Positions 23,425 through 34,936 are shown, counted from the stretch's first letter. The stretch: DNA of 64,000 nucleotides from Lucinisca nassula (GCA_963580285.1 OY757013.1:151641900-151705899), one strand, 5' to 3'. The notes: generated by a model not told the origin, from the letters alone. Program-made: numbers and translations.

Positions 23425-23680
23425 AATTTACCGACACGAGAATTTACCGTCAAGAGAATAATGTGGACAACTTTATGCCTCTCATACATGTATAAAAATG
23501 ATATTATAGCATTGAAATATATCAGAATTGGTTTAAAATATCATTTTAAAATATATTTTATGATAAATAGGCCAGAAAAAGGTTCTTGTCGGTTCTTGAC
23601 TGTTCTTGTCGGTTCTTGACTGCAAATAGGGGGTTGGCTATATGCCGAGTTTGCTATGTGCCGAATTGTCCCGCTACCGA
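23425..23680. repeat. right arm of palindrome, outer part, and ACTCGG end
   Basis: Continues the right arm interrupted at 22087 (GAATTTACCGTCAAGAGAAT), then inverted GTTCTTGTCGGTTCTTGACT repeats at about 23580-23622 and GCCGAGTTTGCTATGTGCCG at 23645. Confidence 0.65.
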
Positions 23681-24631
23681 TAGAAACGACGCGTGACCTT
23701 CTGAACAATTCTGATTCCGGTCCATTCCGGTGGATATTAATCTCAAAGGGGGTAGGTATAATATGCGAAATCAAGTTGATTTCGCGAAATCAGCCCGATT
23801 TAGCGAAATCAACTCATAAAATCAACAGTTTTAAAAACAGGCAAAAAATTCTTATTTCATATTATCTAGAATGTTATTATACATTTATGAGCCAAGTTTC
23901 ATGAGAAAATTTGAATATTTTGTATGTATTTGATCGGAAATCCTATTCTGCCACTTGATTTCGCTGGTAATCACATGTGCGAAATCAACTCATTATAGCG
24001 AAATCAATGTATAAAATAAATATTTCCCAAAACTGAATAAAACATATTTGTGCATATTATTAATAATGTTGTTAAACATTTATGAGGCAAGTTTCATGAT
24101 GAAATTTGAATGTTTAGTAAGTTTCTGGGGAGGAAAATCTATTCTGCCACTTGATTTCGCTGGAAATCACATGTGCGAAATCAATTCATTTTAGCGAAAT
24201 CAATGTACAAAATAAATATTCCCAAAACTGAATAAAAATGCATATTGTTAAGAAAGTTGATAAACATTTTAGGTCCAAATTTCACGAGAAAATATTAATA
24301 TTTATCAGGAAAATATATTCTGTCACTTGATTTCGCTGATAAGCACATGTGCGAAATCAACTCCGAAATCAATGTGTAACAGCATTTATTTTCCAAAAAC
24401 GATTAAAAACTCGTTTTGCCTATCATTAAGAATGCTGGCACTACAAATTAATTATCCAAGTTTCATCTGAAAATATTATGGTCTGGAATAAAAGACGCAT
24501 GTCAAAATATTGCTAATTGATTAGTCAAACGAAATCGCATAGCAGACTTACTCCAATACTTGTTATCTGCCTTTTTTCATCATCATCATCATCGTCTTCG
24601 TCGTCCATGTCGTCGTCCTTCTTCTCCTTTA

Positions 24632-25150
24632 GCAAACTGATCAGACGCCGCATTCTGCATTCTGCGGCGTCTGATCTGGGACTGCACTGTTTGCCACGGT
24701 ACCCCTTTAGAGATGTCAGATTGTATTTTCATCAAAATTTAATTGGAAAATGACTGAACTTTAGCAAACAATGTAGGCCCTGTTCAGACGCCGCATTCTG
24801 CGGAGTCTGATCTGGGCCTGCACTGTTTTCCACGGTACCCCTTTCGGGCTTTTTGATACTAAATTGGTTAAATTGATTGTATTTTCATCAAAATTTAATT
24901 GGAAAATGACTGAACTTTTAGCAAACAATGTAGGCCCTGATCAGACGCCGCATTCTACGGCGTCTGATCTGAGCCTGCACTGTTTGCACGGGGTTTCTGA
25001 TACTAAATTGGTTAAATTGATTGTATTTTCATCAAAATTTAATTGGAAAATGACTTAACTTTTAGCAAACAATGTAGGCCCTGATCAGATGCCGCATTCT
25101 GGGCCTGCACTGTTTGCCACGGTACCCCTTTCGGGGTTTCTGATAGTGTA
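24632..25150. repeat. tandem TTAA-MITE-related units
   Basis: About four direct units of about 145-165 bp: TTAGCAAACAATGTAGGCCC, GATCAGACGCCGCATTCTGC (palindromic with CGGCGTCTGATC), GCACTGTTTGCCACGG and TCATCAAAATTTAATTGGAA. The single-copy MITEs of this family (25945, 44444) carry the same core, so this is an internally amplified derivative. The ORF at 24864 comes from the repeat. Confidence 0.8.
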
Positions 25151-25493
25151 TTATTGGGAGTATTATGTTCTGATACAGTATAATTGGGATTATCATTCCT
25201 TCATTTTGCTATCAAGGCAATCATAATTAAATTTTAAAGACATCTTTCTGTACTTCACACAGCAGGTAAAGAGATTAACGAACACTCGCCAAGTAATTTA
25301 ATCAAACTGCGGTTTACTGACTTTCACAAGTTATTACCTGTGATTGTGTGAATAACAAACACACTGTTTATTCACTCCTGTCTATCTGTCTATCTAGCCG
25401 TCCGTCCATTCGTCAGTCAGTCAGTTCGTCCGTCTGTCTGTCCGACGATGCACCCGTCAAATTAGTGCTGATTTAATGCATTTTTTTATTAGA

Positions 25494-25547
<54 letters not shown>
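25494..25547. repeat. (AAT)n microsatellite
   Basis: About 17 AAT units. A shorter (AAT)n lies at the matching place in copy 1 (5166-5184). Confidence 0.97.
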
Positions 25548-25550
<3 letters not shown>

Positions 25551-25944
25551 CACGGCAATACGCAGATTCAATTATATTGAACATTTTGCCTTACAAATGA
25601 AAATTTTTTGGCGAAAAATTCCGATTATCTTCATATTTGTGCTCTAAACATAGATTGTGGTTACTCCTTCTGACTGGACCAGTGAGACCGTTCTAACGAG
25701 TTATATTCTATGTTTTGAGAGCAAAAACTAGAAAAATAATTTACATCCCTGTAAGCCCAAGTTTTTCTGTATACAAATGGGGTTTGAGGGGCTCGAAATT
25801 ATACAAGCGTGTCTTTCTAATGATATTTTCCTTTATCTCTGCTTCTTGTTTGTTTTGGTGATATAACGCCCGAAACAAAAGCTAGAACTCAACATCAATA
25901 TTTTCTCATAAAACGGTGGCTCTTAAATGTAGAACAATATTCTT

Positions 25945-26166
25945 AACCCTTTTTTGTATCAGGTGGAATCTTCCTCATTATATATAACAGGAGTCCATTT
26001 CAAAATTTGGGGGTGTCAGGCTGTGTTTTCTTCTATTTTTTTTTTTTTTTTTTGGCAAACAGTGTAGGCCCTGATCAGGCGCCGCGTTCAGCTGCGGCGT
26101 CTGATCTGTACCTGCACTGTTTGCCAACTACCCCCATTAGGGGTTTCCGGTACTGAATGGGTTAAT
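25945..26166. mobile_element. TTAA MITE
   Basis: Ends TTAACCCTTTTTTG and AATGGGTTAA, with TTAA at both sides (target-type duplication typical of piggyBac/Kolobok-related elements). The core is GTGTAGGCCCTGATCAGGCG ... CTGCACTGTTTGCC, an imperfect palindrome. Nested in the GCGAAATC element. Confidence 0.7.
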
Positions 26167-26677
26167 ACACATGTATAAAAACGTTTTAGTTGGTTTTGGA
26201 GAAAAAGGTTATTTTATTATACATTGATTTCGCTAAAATGAGTAGATTTCGCACATGAGACTGCAAGAGAAATCATGTGGCAGAATACATTTTCCTATCA
26301 AAAACCTACTAAATGTTCAAATTTCATTATGAAATTTGGCTCACAAATGATTAACAATATTTTTTATAATATGCACACATGTTTTAATCAGTTTTGGAAA
26401 AAAAAGGTATTTTATACATTGATTTCGCTAAAATGAGTTGATTTCGCACATGCGATTGCCAGCGAAATCAAGTGGCAGAAAAGATTTTCCTCTCAAAAAA
26501 ACATACTAAATATTCAAATTTCACCATGAAACTTGGCTCATAAATGATTAACAACATTCTTTATAATATGCACCAATATGTTTTATTCAGTTTTGGGAAA
26601 ATGGTATTTTATACATTGATTTCGCTAAAATGAGTTGATTTCGCACATGTGATTACCAGCGAAATCAAGTGGCAGAA

Positions 26678-26979
26678 ACGGCCCCCGCCCATAGGGGCTT
26701 GAAGAAATATATGGGCTGCATGATGCTTCCACGCAGAGCTGAATCCGGCCCGCACACTAGTACTGGTAAACCGCTTAGTGGATCTAAGCCTGTCCAGGAA
26801 CCGCGGTGCGAGGCAGACCGTCCATGCTAATAAACCCTATTGGTTTCATTGGGCGACAGGGCTTGAGATGTCATTTCATCTCAATGTCGGGTAAAAGTCC
26901 CACAAAATTGGAAGCAACGTCTCCAAAATGACCTTTACAGTGTTGACGGGGACGTTAAACCTCAAATCAACCAACCAAC
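26678..26979 (+). mobile_element. SINE family S1, full-length with target duplication
   Basis: The best copy. It runs from CGGCCCCCGCCCATAGGGGC to the tail GACGGGGACGTTAAACCTCA followed by a CCAA repeat. It is flanked by an exact 12-bp duplication CAAGTGGCAGAA (26666-26677, 26980-26991), which shows insertion by retroposition. No clear tRNA-type A or B box was recognised at the 5' end. Its 3' tail matches the tRNA-derived SINE at 48139, so both may use the same partner LINE. Confidence 0.82.
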
Positions 26980-27203
26980 CAAGTGGCAGAATAGAATTTC
27001 CGATCAAATACATACAAAATATTCAAATTTTCTCATGAAACCTGGCTCATAAATGTATAATAACATTCTAGATAATATGCAATAACAATTTTTTGTCTGT
27101 TTTTAAAACTGTTGATTTTATGAGTTGATTTCGCTAAATCGGGCTGATTTCGCGAAATCAACTTGATTTCGCATATTATACCTACCGTCTCAAAGGTCAA
27201 GCA

Positions 27204-27272
27204 GTGGGAAAGGGAAAACAAGTCAGACGACAAAACATCATGGCGGCGATGGAAGGAATAAAGTCTAGTCGG
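27204..27272 (+). CDS. possible host first coding exon
   Basis: An open frame with MAAMEGIKSSR (ATG at 27240; ATCATGGCGGCGATGG resembles a good animal start context) ends at a plausible splice donor, CGG|GTAACT (27273). An upstream in-frame ATG lies at 27204. The preceding 27197-27239 would be 5' leader, and the GCGAAATC element sits 44-53 bp upstream of the 27240 ATG. No homology recognised, and no downstream exon is certain. Chance is a serious alternative. Confidence 0.2.
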
Positions 27273-27591
27273 GTAACTATACTTGTCTTTTTATACCCCA
27301 TTACAACTCAGGGATGGGGTAATAAACCCTCAGTTGTCCGTCAGTATGTCCGTCCGCCTGCAGCATTTCTGATCGATTTGCGGATAAGTCGAAGAAGACT
27401 GAGGTCTTGAAAATTAGCTCCAAATTGAAGGTTAAGAAACTTTAAACTTTAGGACCAGATCTAAACTGTGTAGTGAGTGCCAGGAAACTGTTGTCCTGTA
27501 TAACAAGACCCTACTGACTTTCAGTCACTCCGTAGGAAAGCAGCGTAGCGTAATGTATGGAAGGTCATGAGTTCAGGACTACAGGAAACTG
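27273..27591. other. unassigned; dispersed repeat fragment
   Basis: 27295-27420 (TACCCCATTACAACTCAGGG, CCGTCAGTATGTCCGTCCGCC) resembles an end of a GTCCGTC-type element. The remainder is unassigned; CTACTGACTTTCAG at about 27509-27522 could be a splice acceptor but leads to early stops. Confidence 0.25.
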
Positions 27592-28959
27592 ATGACTTGA
27601 ACCACTATATCAATGTGAAGCATACAAGGAACAGAGAGAGGTTTTACAAAGGGTCGGGTATAAAAGCCAAGGCCGGGCCGAGTCGCCGAGCCAAAAATTG
27701 CCGATCCGAAGATTTAATTTTTCTGAATTTTAACCGAAAATGCAATGTTAGTGGTAAATTTTGATATGATAATGTTAATTATATCAAATGTGATACTCAG
27801 CATAAATTTTGTTCTTTTTGGTGCCCTGATTTTTGTTTTATAGCAACTTTACCAAATTTTAGGGGTATCCCATTTTCGGCATAAGTTTAATTTGTAGGTC
27901 CAATGTGGTCTTCGTACCTTTATAGTGGTCCAAAGTAGATAAAATTAGTATCAAAATAAACATGGGCATCTTATCTCCACAATGGGACCTATTATCCTTT
28001 TCTAAATTATGTACTTTTTGCACCAGGGCAACTCAAATACCACTAGGGTCAGTCACATTTTGATCTGTCTGGATCGCGATATATTTGAGCAGTTTTTGAC
28101 TTCGTTCACTGTGCCATAGATACGGAGAGTGAAAACCCGGCTTCAGTTATGAGGAGTAATCATTTGAATGTCATAAAATTGCTTTCTTACCAACATACAT
28201 TGCAAACTCATATCATAAAACTGTGATTTCCAGACTTCAGTAGAACGACAGCCATTTTCACGCACTTGGTGACTTGTTTACATAAAGCGCCTCAACGACG
28301 TGGAATGACGTGCCTAAATTAAAGCGACCTCTGATAATGGCGCGAAATTTAAGGGACGTAATTACGTAAAACGATGTTTTTTGTTCTTCATTCTATTCTA
28401 GAGAAGACTGTAAAATCTTCTGAATGCGCAGGATTAGAGCATCCAAATTATTTCCGTCACTTATTATAGTAAATTGTTATTAGCTTCCGATGAATACAGA
28501 TTTTTTTACCTCAGCAGGATTGTCAGGATCGACTGGTTTTTGGTCGATTGTAAGAAGGACGGCGGTGCATCATTTTGAGAATACTTACAGTAACTTACTC
28601 ATTTGCATACAGCATGCTGAAACTATATTCATCATCATCATCAATGAGCCAAGAAATTCCACAAACGTTCATTTTTCTGTTTAATATTTTGTATTTTATT
28701 ATTTTTCAAACATTAACTTAGGAGTAATTCTTTACTTGCATCTTACATCTTTATTTTAATAAATAACCAATGGTAAATCACGAGGAAGACAACAACAAAA
28801 AAGAGGCTCCATTTGGGGTATTTGGATACTGTTTGGAGTGTGTAAAAATATTACTACATGCGATTTATTCCGTTAATGCTCTCTAATGGACCCATGTCTA
28901 TAAAGTGACAAAAATGCGGCATCAAATGCAAAAATATCCAATTTAGCCCAGGCTGAAAG

Positions 28960-29660
28960 AATGACAGAATAACAGCTGGCTGGAAGACTGGTCTCATCTC
29001 TGAATAGGGAATGAAACCACATTATTTAGGAAAATGATAAATTCGTGGCAAATCTAAAAAAATGTGGTCTCACTCGTATAAAGAGAAGAAAATCTGGTCT
29101 CACCTCAAATAACATACTAAAAGTCTGGGCTGAAGGAATGTGGTCTAATCTCTATATAGGGATGAGACCACATTATTAAGGAAAACGATAAATTCATGGC
29201 AAATCTAAAAAATGTGGTCTCACTCCTATATAGAGAAGAAAATCTGGTCTCACCTCAAATAACATACTAAAAGTCTGGGCTGAAGGAATGTGGTCTCATC
29301 TCTATACAGGGATGAGACCACATTATTAAGGAAAATGATAAATTCATGGAAAATCTAAAAAATGTGGTCTCACTTCTATATAGAGAAGAAAATGTGGTCT
29401 CACCTTAAATCACATACTAAAATCCTGGGCTGAAGGAATGTGGTCTCATCTCTTTATAGGGATGAGACCATATTATTTAGGAAAATGATAAATTCATGGC
29501 AAATCTAAAAAATGTGGTCTCACTCCCTATATAGAACAGAAAATGTGGTCTCACCCTAAATAACATACAAAAAGCCTGGGCTGGGACGAGACCACAATAT
29601 TTAGGAAAATGATAAATTCATGGAGAAGAAAAAAGCCTGTGCTGAAGGATTGTGGTCTTA
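28960..29660. repeat. 150-160 bp tandem array (TGTGGTCTCA)
   Basis: About 4.5 units, each with GGCTGAAGGAATGTGGTCTC, ATCTCTATATAGGGATGAGA, GGAAAATGATAAATTCATGG and AATGTGGTCTCACTCC. GTGGTCTCATC...GATGAGACCAC forms a hairpin within each unit. No ORF. Confidence 0.88.
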
Positions 29661-31349
29661 ATAATTTGGTCACCAATTAAAAAAAAAGTTGATCCCTATT
29701 ATTATTAGACACGCTACATACACGGAATGAATCTAAATTTGATAATGATTAGGGCCCAATTATTCTGTTTATTAATTAGAATATAACTGCGCATCCCTCT
29801 AAAATGAATCCATAAATCCCATTGGTGGAAGCTAAAAATCTTGTTGTGCTTTAGAGTGATTACAGCACCCTTCAAAAATTTATGAATGAATGGTCACGTT
29901 GTCTCTTTGATCCAAGTTAGTGGACGCTTGCATGTTCGTAACGCCCAGAGAGCTAAATTTTGCATTAGATTGTAAAATGTAGATATTTTAAAGAATTTAC
30001 CGTCATCATCAGGTGAAAAGTATCTCTAGTTAAGTATTTGGTTAAAGATAAATTGGACATCACAATGAAATATAGTTGCCAAGTCATGCAAATTAGAGAA
30101 AAACAGTTGCTACCCCCTTGCACTAGAAAGCAAAATGGCGGAGCAGAAGCGTAAAAATTTCCATACCCTACCTCAGTTCATCCGATCCTAGCCAACCATC
30201 CTTCTGCCTAGGCTATCATTTTTCTTTGTGATATTAGAGATGAGATATTGAAGTTTGTTTTAAGACCTTATTTGGTGTGATTCACCTTCTTATAAGGCAG
30301 GGGACCACATTGGACCTACAAATTAAACTTTTCATATCTCCGTTCAGTCTCATAACTCCGTTCACCCTCGTTTTTGATTAATATGAAAAGGAATCATTTT
30401 TACACTTATCACACATCAGAATTTGTAATAAATAACTAAATTGCAACCTGTTTTGAAGAAAATCAGTTTTGATTTACAATTTAATTCACAGAAATCGAAA
30501 TTTATCACAAAATGCTTAATATTTTAGGGGTCTCCCAAAATAATCTCTAACCAGTGACAAGCATGTGACTGAAAATAAAAAGTATCATCAAATTAGAATA
30601 GTACACAGTCTAAATAAAATACTCGTCATGTATAATATTCACAGAATGAATCTGATTACTTGCAATAATCAAATAAATTTGGGTGAACGGAGTTATGAGA
30701 ACATGCCCAAAACACGGCCTGCATTTCTAGACGGCTGTAGAATAAACAGAAGTGATGTTTATTTTCTTAAATATTGAGATTCTCATAGGCATTTAGTCAA
30801 ATGTTTAAAAAATACCTGCAAAAAATTGTTCTTGCAACAAAAAATTGAAAGCAGGATTGCGCAACCTTAGGTGAACGGAGTTATGGGTTTCCAGGCTATA
30901 AAAGCCAAGACGGTTTTTTCGTACGTTTTGATCGATTTTGAATGAAATAGACATGAATGTGTGAAAACATGTACATGACAACCCCAAAAAGTATTTTCTA
31001 AACCTTTTATTGTAAGAATTCCAGTCAATTCCTTTTAGTATTTGTAATAACCGTATTTTTGGTGGTTTTATGACTAAGGTAGGCCACGTCGTAATGAGCC
31101 GCAACGGACGGCAACGTCAAATAAATGAAAAGGGCATTTAAATATACTATCTGAATGGAAGGAAATAAAGATAGAGCTTTATGAAACTCATCATATTTCT
31201 TAATCGTGTTTTAGACATATTAATTATGTTTTGATACTTACCTATTGTATTATTATTGCTTGTTAATATGCATCAGTCAGTAAGTGATTAGTGCATTAAT
31301 TGACTCATCTAATTGTTTTAGATTAGTGAGATTTTGTCAATTAAGATTC
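29661..31349. other. interior of copy A, no gene recognised
   Basis: AT-rich. The phrase GTGAACGGAGTTATG recurs (about 30681, 30871; inverted at about 30350), implying a diverged duplicated block. The ORFs at 30565 and 31104 (minus) are short and unlike known proteins. Confidence 0.35.
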
Positions 31350-31700
31350 TTAAAGCATTCGATACTCGTTAGAACTGCTTCGACAAGGCAGTTCTGATGA
31401 GTACCCACAATCTATGTGTTCATAGATTGTGTATACTTGTTAGAACAACCTCGACAAGGCAGTTCTGATGAGTACCCACAATCTATGTGTTCATAGATTG
31501 CATATATAGATTTTGGGCAATACCACCGCCTTGGTGATTGAAACGGTCGTAAATATAGATTGTGGATACTCGTTAGAACCGCTTCGACAAGGCAGTTCTG
31601 CTGAGTACCCACAATCTATGTGTTCATAGATTGTGTATACTCGTTAGAACAACCTCGACAAGGCAGTTCTAACGAGTACCCACATTCTATGTGTCCGAAA
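31350..31700. repeat. foldback ATAGATTGTGGGTACTCGTT cluster
   Basis: Four alternating direct and inverted copies of a 75-100 bp unit: ATAGATTGTGTATACTCGTT, CGACAAGGCAGTTCT, GAGTACCCACAATCTATGTG. Each unit is an imperfect palindrome. Same family as at 5306, 17737 and 25645. Confidence 0.8.
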
Positions 31701-32867
31701 TAATGTTTAATGCAAATAATGTATATACTATAAAAACTTGGGGTTTGATGGATTCTAAATTATATAGACATAAACTGCTTAGCAGTAATGTTCTTTATTA
31801 TAATTATCATTATGCATGTACATGTATACATTCGAATAATAATAAAAAAACTAATTTTTAATTATTTATTGTTTTGTTAGAATTTGGATCATTGCCTTCA
31901 TTTCTATTTTTAACGGCCAAGCCAACTCTATTTAAGTCATTTGGAGTCGGTCAGTTTACCTATCCACACTTTTCCAGAGCAACTGCCCTTCTTGAATCAG
32001 TGGAATAGAGAGAATGACCGTAGAAAATATAACATGTTCAATCTCCACGAAAGAATGCTGCCGACCTCAGCAGGTATCGAACCCGCATCCTCCTGGTCAC
32101 CAGCCAGTAAACAGCCCCTACTGGCAGTAAACATAACCCTACAGGCACACAACGTTGAATCTACGGTGTTTCAACGTTTATTCAAGGTGGAGTGCCTGCT
32201 AGGAACATCTATTTACACTTTTTATATAAAAAAAGTTTGGTGGACAAGTCTGTTGATTTCCCTTTAACGACGTCGAATCAACGTCATAAAACCCTGAAGT
32301 CCTTGAACAATCATTTAAACAACGTCACATATACAAATTTTGTTCACTGGGATAACAGTCTGATGTCACTGAACAGCATGGGTCGTCATTTGATTTGGAT
32401 CATTTCGGTCATTGTGTGCCTTACCTTTCGGTCCTTTTCGGTCGTTTCCTGTATTAAGGTGATTCTAAAAATAGAAACAAAAATAAAATAAGTAACTCGA
32501 TGAATTAAGGTGATTCTGGTGAATATATTTAATTTTATAACGAACACATAATAAGCATAATCATTTTCAAATATCATAAGGCCAAAAAGAAGTAATTTAA
32601 CCGATGAATTTGATAGAAATTCGGAATTGTCAATACTTTTCGCCGCCTTGGCTTTTATACACCTGGATTTCGGAAAACAGTTATTAAAAGATTAATAAGC
32701 CATGTAGATATGTAAAACTACTTCTAGTTATAACATATCTAATATATAATAATTTAATCCCACATTCACCCAAATATATATCTAACTTTTAACTAGAGAC
32801 TAAAAATAAAATTTTCGGTAGGCCCGGCCCGGCGCGGCCTTGGCTTTTATACCCGACCTTTACAAAG

Positions 32868-32927
32868 TACTGTGGAGGGAATATTAAATAGAGAAGGTCT
32901 GAATACAATCAGAGATATTGATATGCG
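32868..32927. other. flank between two insertions
   Basis: Sixty bases between two transposons. It forms the middle piece of the split frame described at 27592-34543. Confidence 0.4.
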
Positions 32928-34393
32928 CAGTGATTTTTTTACAAATTTTCAACTATGAGTCCTGGGACTCGTCCAACCAAAAAACTGTGCGTCCTAAATC
33001 TGAAAGTATGAGTCCCAATATTTGAAGGAAAAAAACAAAACAAAACAAAAAAAAAAAATGGTTAAGTATAGATAAAAATAATGTGGTGATAAATGAGTGT
33101 CTAGTATCTGTTATTTGCAATGAACAGAGTCAATCATCAACTTGTGTTGTTAACTAGCCCAAAGAAATCCAGCTTAAGTGTATGTTTTTGTGTCTATTTT
33201 CCGATTCTTTTTCGGGGGAATGTTTTCTACTTTCGTTTTCGATAAATGCGTACCTTAACGCAACTTGTGTGAAATTTACTTCACGCACAGTGGAGGTAAA
33301 ATCCCGAGCGTTTCCTCCTGATTGGGACACCAGCTATCTAAACAGGTGCTGACAAATCCATTGCCCGGCTGCACGGGACAAGTCCGAGATCGCGCCGGGC
33401 AGGTACACTTTGACCTTACGACGCTCGGTCTAGCAAGTGCAAAAAAAATCGTCTACAACTGTTAGCCTTTTGAGCCCTTAAATACGGTAAAACTAGATTA
33501 AGTAAATCACAATAATTGCTGCAGTGTCTGGCTTTGTCGACAATTTAGAGACAAATCGTCTGTGTATTTATAACGGTTCAATTATGACACTATTTTAATC
33601 CCTTTCATATAATTGCCAAGTAAACATAATTGCCCTGCGGTGCGTCTCTTTCATTTCATCGATAGGCCAACTTGAACAAGGTGTGAAAAGTGAAAATATG
33701 GTCAATTTATCTTAATTTGTGTTTATCCCCCTATGTATGCATAATAAAAACGAACTTTTCTACTATCTCTTGAATGTTATGTTTTGGCGCCAAATAGCAG
33801 ACGCTAGACGGGAAAGTCGAACACTGTTGTTCGAGCTTCTGGGGATAATTCAGGGGCTGTGCAAAACGCTGTTTTCTATCCACCTCTATTCACAACCGTT
33901 TTGCTATCGCGAAAATATTTTTACCGGGTCCAAACATTTTTTTATGAAAGATATACACCCCATTAAAATAAAACAATGGCATTAAACACGTGTGAGGTTG
34001 CTGGCATCAGATGACGTCATTTACTGATCACGTGCAGAAAAACGGTATTGGTGGTTTGTGGGAGGCGATTTGGATGGCGGAAAACTTTGATGTTTTCATT
34101 GAACTTGCTTGTGTGAAAGTTCGGGCTCGTTTTGGATGGAAGGAATCCTCGTCTTGTGGTTGGATCATTAAATTGTACCTCACCCTGTATCGATTTTTCA
34201 GTGACTCGTTGGGCAGTTCGGTAAAAGTTGGGTATTTTATCACTTCCGCCGAGTTTTACAGCCGCCAAAACGAAAGTTGGGTTTTTCGCCCATGAATTTT
34301 TTGCGTCCGACGGACGCACATATTTTATGATTGTGCGTCCTCAGTCATGTTTGTGCGTCCTGGACGCAGGACGCAGGGGTAAAAAAATCACTG
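32928..34393. mobile_element. CAGTGATTTTTTTAC inverted-end element
   Basis: A perfect 15-bp inverted end CAGTGATTTTTTTAC/GTAAAAAAATCACTG, flanked by an exact 6-bp duplication TATGCG (32922-32927, 34394-34399). Subterminal GTGCGTCC / GGACGCA motifs recur at both ends (about 32985 and 34306-34375). The ORFs at 33719 and 34011 (88 and 94 codons) have no recognisable domain. CAG...CTG ends recall hAT elements, but a 6-bp duplication is atypical. Confidence 0.7.
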
Positions 34394-34936
34394 TATGCGA
34401 GTTCTAAATGGCTGTATTGAGGACATAAGCAAGGAGGGACAAAACGATCTTATTGGTGCACTGCTAGAGTATATAAAGTGCACTAATAGACACATCCAAA
34501 CACTACGTCATCACTCAATATTACTATTTGCCGGGACATACCGGTGATTGGCAGGGTTTACAGAGGTTTCGCCACCAAACAAGTTCGCCACCAAGAGGTT
34601 TCGCCACTAGGAGGTTTCGCCCCTCGAGAGGTTTCGCCACTCTGAGGCTTTGCCACCGAAAATGGATATGCTATCTAGGATTATCTTTGCAGCAATTTAG
34701 AAAATGTTTATAAACAAGTAAATATATATATAAAAATGATGAAAAGCATTTAGTTGGGTATCCAAACCACACCATGGGGGCGCTTTTCATTGTGGTCCAT
34801 TTATTTAAAAGTTTGTGGTGTTGCAAATATGTTCAATAAAAATCAATATAAACTATCATCATTTTAAAATCCAGGACTAAAAACATGTGCTTCTAAACTC
34901 TCATCAGTCGCATTAAGATGCTGATGGTGCCAGTCC

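Larger units (their letters stand above)
16996..23635. repeat. large imperfect palindrome with GACAAGAG repeats
   Basis: The left arm (16996-17480) reads CCCCCTATTTGCAG, GTCAAGAACCGACAAGAAC, then CTCTTGACGGTAAATTCTCG units. The same sequence occurs inverted at 21640-22086 plus 23425-23635; the right arm was split by the CGAAACGAC element (22087-23424). Between the arms are tandem palindromes (18400-19105), a SINE, and the long-inverted-repeat element 19119-21257. Probably a foldback-type DNA element with terminal short-repeat arrays; no transposase ORF was found. The outer target duplication is unresolved. Confidence 0.6.
23750..27187. mobile_element. GCGAAATC-repeat element, complete copy, 9-bp duplication
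   Basis: A 3438-bp element with ends GGGTAGGTATAATATGCG and CGCATATTATACCTACCG, flanked by exact TCTCAAAGG (23741-23749, 27188-27196). Both ends continue as inverted arrays of about 180-bp units containing TTGATTTCGC / GCGAAATCAA. It holds a CTGATCAGACGCCG tandem block, an (AAT)n tract, a TTAA MITE and a SINE. No ORF resembles a transposase, so it is non-autonomous. Compared with copy 1 at 3124 it shares the ends and the middle (GCAGGTAAAGAGATTAACGA), but the nested repeats are specific to this copy. Confidence 0.85.
27652..32858. mobile_element. TATAAAAGCC-inverted-repeat element, copy A, 9-bp duplication
   Basis: A 5207-bp element with a near-perfect inverted end GGTCGGGTATAAAAGCCAAG, flanked by exact TTTACAAAG (27643-27651, 32859-32867). 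A subterminal CCTTGGCTTTTATACACCTG lies at about 32649. The interior has inverted blocks (TGTAGGTCCAATGTGG at 27894, CCACATTGGACCTACA at 30306), a 150-160 bp tandem array and foldback repeats, but no ORF over about 110 codons and no transposase. The 9-bp duplication suggests Mutator-like mobilisation in trans; that is inference. Confidence 0.82.
27592..34543 (+). pseudogene. open coding-like frame split by two insertions
   Basis: When the 27652-32858 and 32928-34393 elements and one target copy of each are skipped, the pieces 27592-27651, 32868-32927 and 34400-34543 join in one open frame of more than 75 codons. The frame includes EAYKEQREVLQ, STVEGILNREGLNTIRDID, MRVLNGCIEDISKEG and LIGALLEYIKCTNRHIQT, and ends at TACCG|GTGATT, a possible splice donor. 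It looks helical and protein-like but I recognise no family. It may be a dead host exon, part of another transposon, or chance. It starts just after a stop codon. Confidence 0.25.

Noticed and set aside
32041..32110. tRNA-like B box on the minus strand (GGGTTCGATACC)
   Set aside because: No matching A box or repeat family in the window; a chance match is possible.
34011..34319. Overlapping ORFs of 94 and 100 codons
   Set aside because: Both strands are open over the same stretch, no domain is recognisable, and the segment is interior to a non-autonomous element.
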